The position numbers were made by a program, and so were the translations under genes. From assembly GCA_023133595.1 (NCBI GenBank), contig JAGLWF010000001.1, positions 97,693-161,692 of the forward strand: a DNA stretch of 64,000 nucleotides, in the 5' to 3' direction. Below the pieces are notes generated by a model. That model was not told the DNA's origin. It saw nothing but the letters and a program-made list of their open reading frames with translations, and made no database searches. This document shows, in pieces, positions 60,039 to 64,000 of this stretch (positions are counted from its first letter, which is position 1; every line of letters begins with the position of its first letter). Source of the DNA: Nanobdellota archaeon. GTDB lineage: Archaea > Nanobdellota > Nanobdellia > Woesearchaeales > WJKV01.

Positions 60039-61445
60039 TTATCTTATTTTGATATTTTTCAAACGTATTGTCGGTCCGCCTGTTGTGACGGGAATCCCTT
60101 GGCCAGGTTCACCTTTTCCGCATGTTGCTGCGCGCAGTTCGACATTTTTCCCTATTGCATCAACAGCTGCCCAGAACTTTGGAGTTGTTATCTCTAATAC
60201 TGGTGCAAAGAGAGGATATAAGATTCTACCATTCTTCACATAATAAGCTTCAGAACCAACGTATTTTTGATTAAAACGTTTATCATCAATATTCCATTCC
60301 TGGAAACTTTTCATAAATATTCCTTCTTTTGTATCTGCGATTATCTCGTCTTCTGTCCAATCGCCAGGCTCTGTAAAAGTATTAGCCATCCTAACTATTG
60401 GTTCGTTGGCAAAAGTCTCTGCGCGTGCAGAACCATTGCTCTGAAGACCCATCACTGCTGCAGTCTCTCTATTGTGCAAAAATTCGTTTATTTTTCCATT
60501 TTTTATCAGATACCTTTTTCTTGTTTTGACACCTTCATCATCGTATAGATAGTAACCAGAAGTTCCCTCTAATGTAGGATCATCTACAACATTGACAATT
60601 TCAGAACCAATCTGGTCCCCAACCATATTTCGTGTGACAAAAGATTCTCCTGCCTGCGCACTTTCTCTGCCAAGGATGCGATCTGCTTCATACGGATGCC
60701 CTACACTCTCGTGGGAAGCTATTCCAGTGACATTCGGACCACAAATAATATTGTATATTCCTGGCTTGACTTTCTTTCCTTTCAGTATATTTTCTTTTAG
60801 TTTTTTTGCGCAATCAATAATACCCTCAGAGACTTTCCACTTTTTGAATGCGCCCATACCTTTAGTAGAATCATACTGAAAGTATTTTTGTCGGGCATCA
60901 TTGTTCTCCTTGACTGTTATAAACCAGTAGAAAGACATCCTTGGGATCTGTGAGGTGATTTTTGTTCCTTCGGTGTTCAAGAACAGCTTTTTTCTTATCT
61001 CGTGCTCAAAATAAAAATGACGTACTGGAACTTTTACCTTTGTCTTTAGCAGATTAGAATCAATCCCAGATAAGAGCTTTAATTTTTCTGCCGGGCTTAC
61101 ATCTCTAGGATCCTTTTTCATCTTGATTATAAATCTCTTTTTATACGTTTTTTCCTTAGAGAATTCTATCGGATTTTTCATTAATCGAGAACCTGCTTTC
61201 GCGATCTTGATCGTATTTTGTACAACCTTTTTGACATGCGCTTTATCAAGATTATTCGTCGATGCAAAACCAAGAGAACCATTAATCAAAAGACGAACCC
61301 CTATTCCAGACTGCCTGTAAAATCCTCCTAGCTCAGGATTTCCATTCTTCAAGAAAAAAGAATCTTCTTCTGACTGTTCGAGACGTACCTCTGCATATTT
61401 TGCATCCCGACATAATCCTAATGCGTATTTCGCCATGTCATCCAT
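60039..61445 (-). CDS. tldD: TldD zinc metalloprotease
   Basis: The protein has 468 residues from the ATG at 61445. The ORF-track start at 61547 overlaps tyrS; GAGGAC lies 4 nt before the ATG, supporting 61445. The zinc motif HESVGH (HExxxH) is near residue 243, within GPNVTGIASHESVGHPYEADRILG, followed by a downstream Cys-type zinc ligand region. RSGIGVRLLINGSLGFASTNN is the N-terminal family signature. It cleaves peptides as a dimer with TldE. The pair is located after tyrS, with 13 nt between. Confidence 0.92.
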   Translation of the reverse strand: MDDMAKYALGLCRDAKYAEVRLEQSEEDSFFLKNGNPELGGFYRQSGIGVRLLINGSLGFASTNNLDKAHVKKVVQNTIKIAKAGSRLMKNPIEFSKEKTYKKRFIIKMKKDPRDVSPAEKLKLLSGIDSNLLKTKVKVPVRHFYFEHEIRKKLFLNTEGTKITSQIPRMSFYWFITVKENNDARQKYFQYDSTKGMGAFKKWKVSEGIIDCAKKLKENILKGKKVKPGIYNIICGPNVTGIASHESVGHPYEADRILGRESAQAGESFVTRNMVGDQIGSEIVNVVDDPTLEGTSGYYLYDDEGVKTRKRYLIKNGKINEFLHNRETAAVMGLQSNGSARAETFANEPIVRMANTFTEPGDWTEDEIIADTKEGIFMKSFQEWNIDDKRFNQKYVGSEAYYVKNGRILYPLFAPVLEITTPKFWAAVDAIGKNVELRAATCGKGEPGQGIPVTTGGPTIRLKNIKIR

Positions 61446-61458
61446 CTTTGTCCTCTTT

Positions 61459-62481
61459 TTACTCAGTGTACGCTTCTTTTGAAAGCTTTTGTAATTGCTT
61501 GCTTGCCTTTCGCATAGGTTCAAGAAGAATATTGATCTCTTTTGCAAGTGCGTTCTTTAAATCTAAAGGATGCAGTTCTTTTTTTCTATAAGCTTCTTCC
61601 AGATTAGCATAATTTGTAAATTCTAAGTTGCCGCCGAACTTCTCTGGCCGTTCCACGACAAACGGTTCTCCCTTATCTCCTTTGATTACCATAATCACGT
61701 GCTGTAGAAATGCCAGCACTCCATTATCTTCAACAATGCCTGGTTCACAGTATGCGCTTTTGAGTTTATCCTTGACAGTCTTCTCGTCATCCAGCAGGTC
61801 TATCCTTGACTTTGGATCAGAAGCACTCATCTTCTTTCCGATGAGGCCAGGTATCATAGGAGTCATTATTTCTATCCTTGATTTATATCCCATTTTTGGC
61901 AGTGATTCTCGTGCAAACATAAAGATCTTTCTTTGGTCAACACCCCCATATTGAATATCTACTTTTAGATATTCTTCGTCTAGTGTCTGAACAAGCGGAT
62001 ATATCAAACCAGATAATTTTGGATTATCTGATTGTTTTACTACATCAGATGCTGCTTTACGCGCATCATGCACAGAAGTAAAAGTGCTTAATTTAAGCAA
62101 ATCAAAGAAGTATTTTGTATCTAGATTAACATCTGATGCTTTTACAATCTCGAACTCTTTTATGTCTGCTCCCACTGATTTAAACATTAGAGGGAAAGTC
62201 TTCTGATAATATTTGTATCTCTTATCCAGTATATCCCACGGTGTATTATCTAATGCTCCGGTGATATCTGATAACAGAAGTTTCACATGAAATCCAGCTT
62301 TTAGAAAGTCTGCCAGTTTCAATACTGTTATGAAATATGCAATGTGTGGTTTTCCTGTAATCGCTGTTCCTAGATATACTACTGGTTTCTTTTTCTTCTT
62401 CAGAAGGTCTTTCAGTTCTTCTTCTGTCACAATCTCTGCAGTATTCCTTTTAACTAACTTAAACCGTTCTTCTACATCCAT
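61459..62481 (-). CDS. tyrS: Tyrosyl-tRNA synthetase
   Basis: The protein has 340 residues from the ATG at 62481; the ORF-track start is a GTG 9 nt upstream. It is an archaeal/eukaryotic class I TyrRS: PVVYLGTAITGKPHIAYFI carries the HIGH-like site near 38, YPLVQTLDEEYLKVDIQYGGVDQRKIFM the tyrosine and anticodon-side contacts near 160-190, and KKMSASDPKSRIDLLD the KMSKS-like site near 215. It charges tRNA-Tyr, and the archaeal form recognises a C1-G72 pair. It lies 14 nt after a small basic protein gene and ahead of TldD, in one operon. Confidence 0.93.
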   Translation of the reverse strand: MDVEERFKLVKRNTAEIVTEEELKDLLKKKKKPVVYLGTAITGKPHIAYFITVLKLADFLKAGFHVKLLLSDITGALDNTPWDILDKRYKYYQKTFPLMFKSVGADIKEFEIVKASDVNLDTKYFFDLLKLSTFTSVHDARKAASDVVKQSDNPKLSGLIYPLVQTLDEEYLKVDIQYGGVDQRKIFMFARESLPKMGYKSRIEIMTPMIPGLIGKKMSASDPKSRIDLLDDEKTVKDKLKSAYCEPGIVEDNGVLAFLQHVIMVIKGDKGEPFVVERPEKFGGNLEFTNYANLEEAYRKKELHPLDLKNALAKEINILLEPMRKASKQLQKLSKEAYTE

Positions 62482-62495
62482 AAGAACCACTTATC

Positions 62496-62696
62496 TTATC
62501 TTTGGTAGCTCATGACTCCAATAATCCTTGATCTTTTCCGAATCATTGGTTGAACCTTGACTTTCATTCCTGTTCTCAATCTTCTCTTTATAGGTGCTTC
62601 CACATCAACTTCGATTGGAGCTGCCTTTCCGATCTTGACAAATGTCTTTGGTCTTACTCTGGTAATAGTTCCTGTTTTATATGCGTATTTTGCCAT
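62496..62696 (-). CDS. Small basic protein, unknown, OB/KOW-like
   Basis: The 66-residue protein is rich in Lys and Arg: YKTGTITRVRPKTFVKIG, VEAPIKRRLRTGMKVKVQP and a C-terminal KRSRIIGVM. The beta-rich pattern with VKIG and GMKVKVQP looks like a small OB-fold or KOW-type nucleic-acid-binding protein; no known r-protein family matches clearly. GAGGTGAT lies 5 nt before the ATG, one of the strongest ribosome binding sites in the window, with TATA at about 62733-62742, so it is probably well expressed. It opens the TyrRS - TldD - TldE operon. Confidence 0.8.
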   Translation of the reverse strand: MAKYAYKTGTITRVRPKTFVKIGKAAPIEVDVEAPIKRRLRTGMKVKVQPMIRKRSRIIGVMSYQR

Positions 62697-62794
62697 ATAT
62701 AATCACCTCGGGCCATAAAGAACAAGCATTCTTTATATATTTTTCTTTTTAAATGCCACAAAACCTTTTTATAATCAGGTCGTGAAGATAGTGT

Positions 62795-63613
62795 ATGGCT
62801 CAATCGATTAGTGTGACAATGCTTCCAGCGTATCTCTACTGTCAGAGAAAACTATATCTTGAATCTGTTCTGGGAATAAAAGAAATTCCGAAAGAAACCC
62901 TGATCATCGGAAAAATAAGGCATAATGTCTACGATCTTGTGAACCGGCAGGAAAAAGGTATTGTTCTCTCGATCAATGAACAGAACATGAACCAGATCGA
63001 GGAAAAGTATAAGACAAACTACTCAAAGAATCTGAAAAACTCAATAAAGATGAACAAAAATCTATTGCATAACCTGAACATTAATTTGATTGGTATCTAT
63101 AAAAAATTGTGGCCTCTTTTTTTTGAAGAAGCAAAAGCCAGATCAGAGGTTCTTAAAAACTTTATCCAAAAAAATAAGATCTTTGGGATCAAGTTGTGGG
63201 AAAAATTGACACCAAAGATTGAATCTGAAATTTTTGTCTCCTCAGCAACACTTGGATTGAAAGGAAAAATCGATCGGATTGAAAGATACGACGAGAAAAT
63301 AATACCTGTTGAATTGAAAACAGGAAGAGCACCAAAAGACGGTGTCTGGGAAGGACACTTGATCCAGATCGGGGCCTACATGATGCTTCTAGAGGAACAG
63401 TTCGGAAAGGCTGTGACAGAAGGAATTGTTGAATATCTCAATGAAAAAGTGAAACGAGGAGTGAAGATGAATCCATTCCTCAAAGAAGATATCTTCAAAT
63501 TAAGGGAAAAGGTCAAAGAATTGATGAATTCTGACAAGCTTCCGCCAATCACTGAAAACAAGAACAAATGCAAGATCTGCGGGCTTTACGAAGAGTGTTA
63601 TAAACTCAATTAA
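62795..63613 (+). CDS. Cas4/Dna2-like PD-(D/E)XK nuclease with iron-sulfur cluster
   Basis: The 272-residue protein has the Cas4 (RecB-family, DUF83) pattern: LYCQRKLYLE with Cys16, the catalytic GKIDRIERYDEKIIPVELKTG (D near 163, E and K near 175) and Cys259, Cys262 and Cys268 in CKICGLYEEC, giving four Cys for an iron-sulfur cluster. A middle insertion (about 60-140) is longer than in most Cas4. No CRISPR repeats or other cas genes occur in the window, so this is an orphan, perhaps working in DNA end processing like Dna2. A TATA-like CCTTTTTATAATC lies 25 nt before the ATG. Confidence 0.87.
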   Translation: MAQSISVTMLPAYLYCQRKLYLESVLGIKEIPKETLIIGKIRHNVYDLVNRQEKGIVLSINEQNMNQIEEKYKTNYSKNLKNSIKMNKNLLHNLNINLIGIYKKLWPLFFEEAKARSEVLKNFIQKNKIFGIKLWEKLTPKIESEIFVSSATLGLKGKIDRIERYDEKIIPVELKTGRAPKDGVWEGHLIQIGAYMMLLEEQFGKAVTEGIVEYLNEKVKRGVKMNPFLKEDIFKLREKVKELMNSDKLPPITENKNKCKICGLYEECYKLN

Positions 63614-63715
63614 AAAGGTTAAAAATGCCAATATCATTAATGTGGATATTACTGATACTAACACAGAAAGATTTAAATATTAAAATGAATCTTTCTAGCT
63701 CAGAGGGGAATGCAA
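63614..63715. promoter_or_regulatory. Gap with promoter and RBS of PRC-barrel gene
   Basis: The TATA-like GATTTAAATATT (63669-63681) is followed by GAGGGG, 7 nt before the ATG at 63716. A small inverted repeat, AATATC/GATATT, lies upstream and may be chance. Confidence 0.55.
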
Positions 63716-63979
63716 ATGCCAGAAGCTGAGAAACGAATAAGTAAGGAAATTATTGGAAGAACAGTTGTAAGTAAAACCGGAAAAAGATTCGGAGAAGTAT
63801 CTGATGTTATCTTTGAAACAAGGAGCGGAGAACTGATCCATATCCTTCTAAAGAATCCCACAAGTTATGCTGATAAAATCGATCTAGAGAAAGACAAGAA
63901 CGGCAATATCCTTATTCCATTTTCTGCTGTTATTGCCATGGGGGATTTCATGGTAATAGCTGAAGAGGATATTATATAG
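63716..63979 (+). CDS. PRC-barrel domain protein
   Basis: The protein has 87 residues from the ATG at 63716; another ATG at 63710 is only 3 nt after GAGGGG, so the second is better placed. The PRC-barrel covers nearly the whole protein: GRTVVSKTGKRFGEVSDVIFETRSGELIHILLK and DKNGNILIPFSAVIAMGDFMVIAEE. Such stand-alone proteins are widespread in archaea; some bind RNA-related partners or cell-division proteins, but the role here is unknown. It is transcribed alone, apparently well (RBS present). Confidence 0.88.
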   Translation: MPEAEKRISKEIIGRTVVSKTGKRFGEVSDVIFETRSGELIHILLKNPTSYADKIDLEKDKNGNILIPFSAVIAMGDFMVIAEEDII

Positions 63980-64000
63980 ATTTTTTCTTAATCAGAAACC

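Noticed and set aside
62795-63613. Part of a CRISPR-Cas locus
   Set aside because: There are no repeats, spacers or other cas genes in the window; only a Cas4-like protein is seen.

Overview
This is a 64-kb AT-rich archaeal chromosome segment. The assignment to Archaea is firm. It carries archaeal-type EndA, RadB, FEN1, Trm5, PAN, aMBF1, uS2, TyrRS, an STT3/AglB oligosaccharyltransferase and a geranylgeranyl-reductase family protein. Most transcription units start with a TATA box about 25-30 nt before the start codon, so many mRNAs look leaderless, while internal operon genes often have GGAGGT-type ribosome binding sites. The small, tightly packed genes and the style of STT3 suggest a DPANN lineage such as Woesearchaeota. 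That is an inference from recognition and was not tested by phylogeny.

Region A (1-51101) is a very large cell-surface glycan and glycolipid locus. At the left end are nucleotide-sugar tailoring genes: a DegT-type aminotransferase cut by the window edge, three extended SDR enzymes, a sugar C-methyltransferase and an RmlC-like epimerase. These are followed by many glycosyltransferases (GT2, DPM/ALG5-like, GT4, GT9), nine large polytopic membrane proteins of GT-C/ArnT type or resembling it, SAM methyltransferases, three B12-binding radical SAM proteins, one other radical SAM protein, an AsnB-like amidotransferase, a DPPR-synthase-like UbiA protein, two divergent DUF362 proteins and a UGM/HemY-like flavoprotein. 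The locus is built around the oligosaccharyltransferase at 38292-41771, which carries a C-terminal parvulin (PpiC) peptidyl-prolyl isomerase domain and an N-terminal triplicated motif. A membrane-anchored thioredoxin-like protein with a CPDC site lies in a glycosyltransferase operon nearby. A reasonable reading is that sugar donors are made and tailored in the cytosol, moved onto polyprenyl phosphate by the DPM/ALG5-like enzymes, used by the GT-C proteins outside the membrane, and that the finished glycan goes to proteins through STT3.

Region B, a small island at 42461-44963, holds a geranylgeranyl reductase, an AK6/Fap7-like kinase, a YjbQ-family protein and aMBF1. Region C (51209-63979) is informational and housekeeping: RadB, ribosomal protein uS2 with a long structured leader, ThpR, a TRAM protein with an acidic Glu/Ala/Pro tail, EndA - unknown wHTH protein - FEN1 - Trm5, a C/D box sRNA with its own promoter and T-tract, PAN, a small basic protein - TyrRS - TldD - TldE operon, an orphan Cas4-like nuclease and a PRC-barrel protein.

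I saw no tRNA, rRNA, CRISPR array, insertion sequence or replication origin. Gaps between genes are short, and several convergent gene pairs abut or overlap at their stop codons. The best candidates for something new are the STT3-parvulin fusion with its neighbours, the C/D sRNA, and the two-hairpin uS2 leader.
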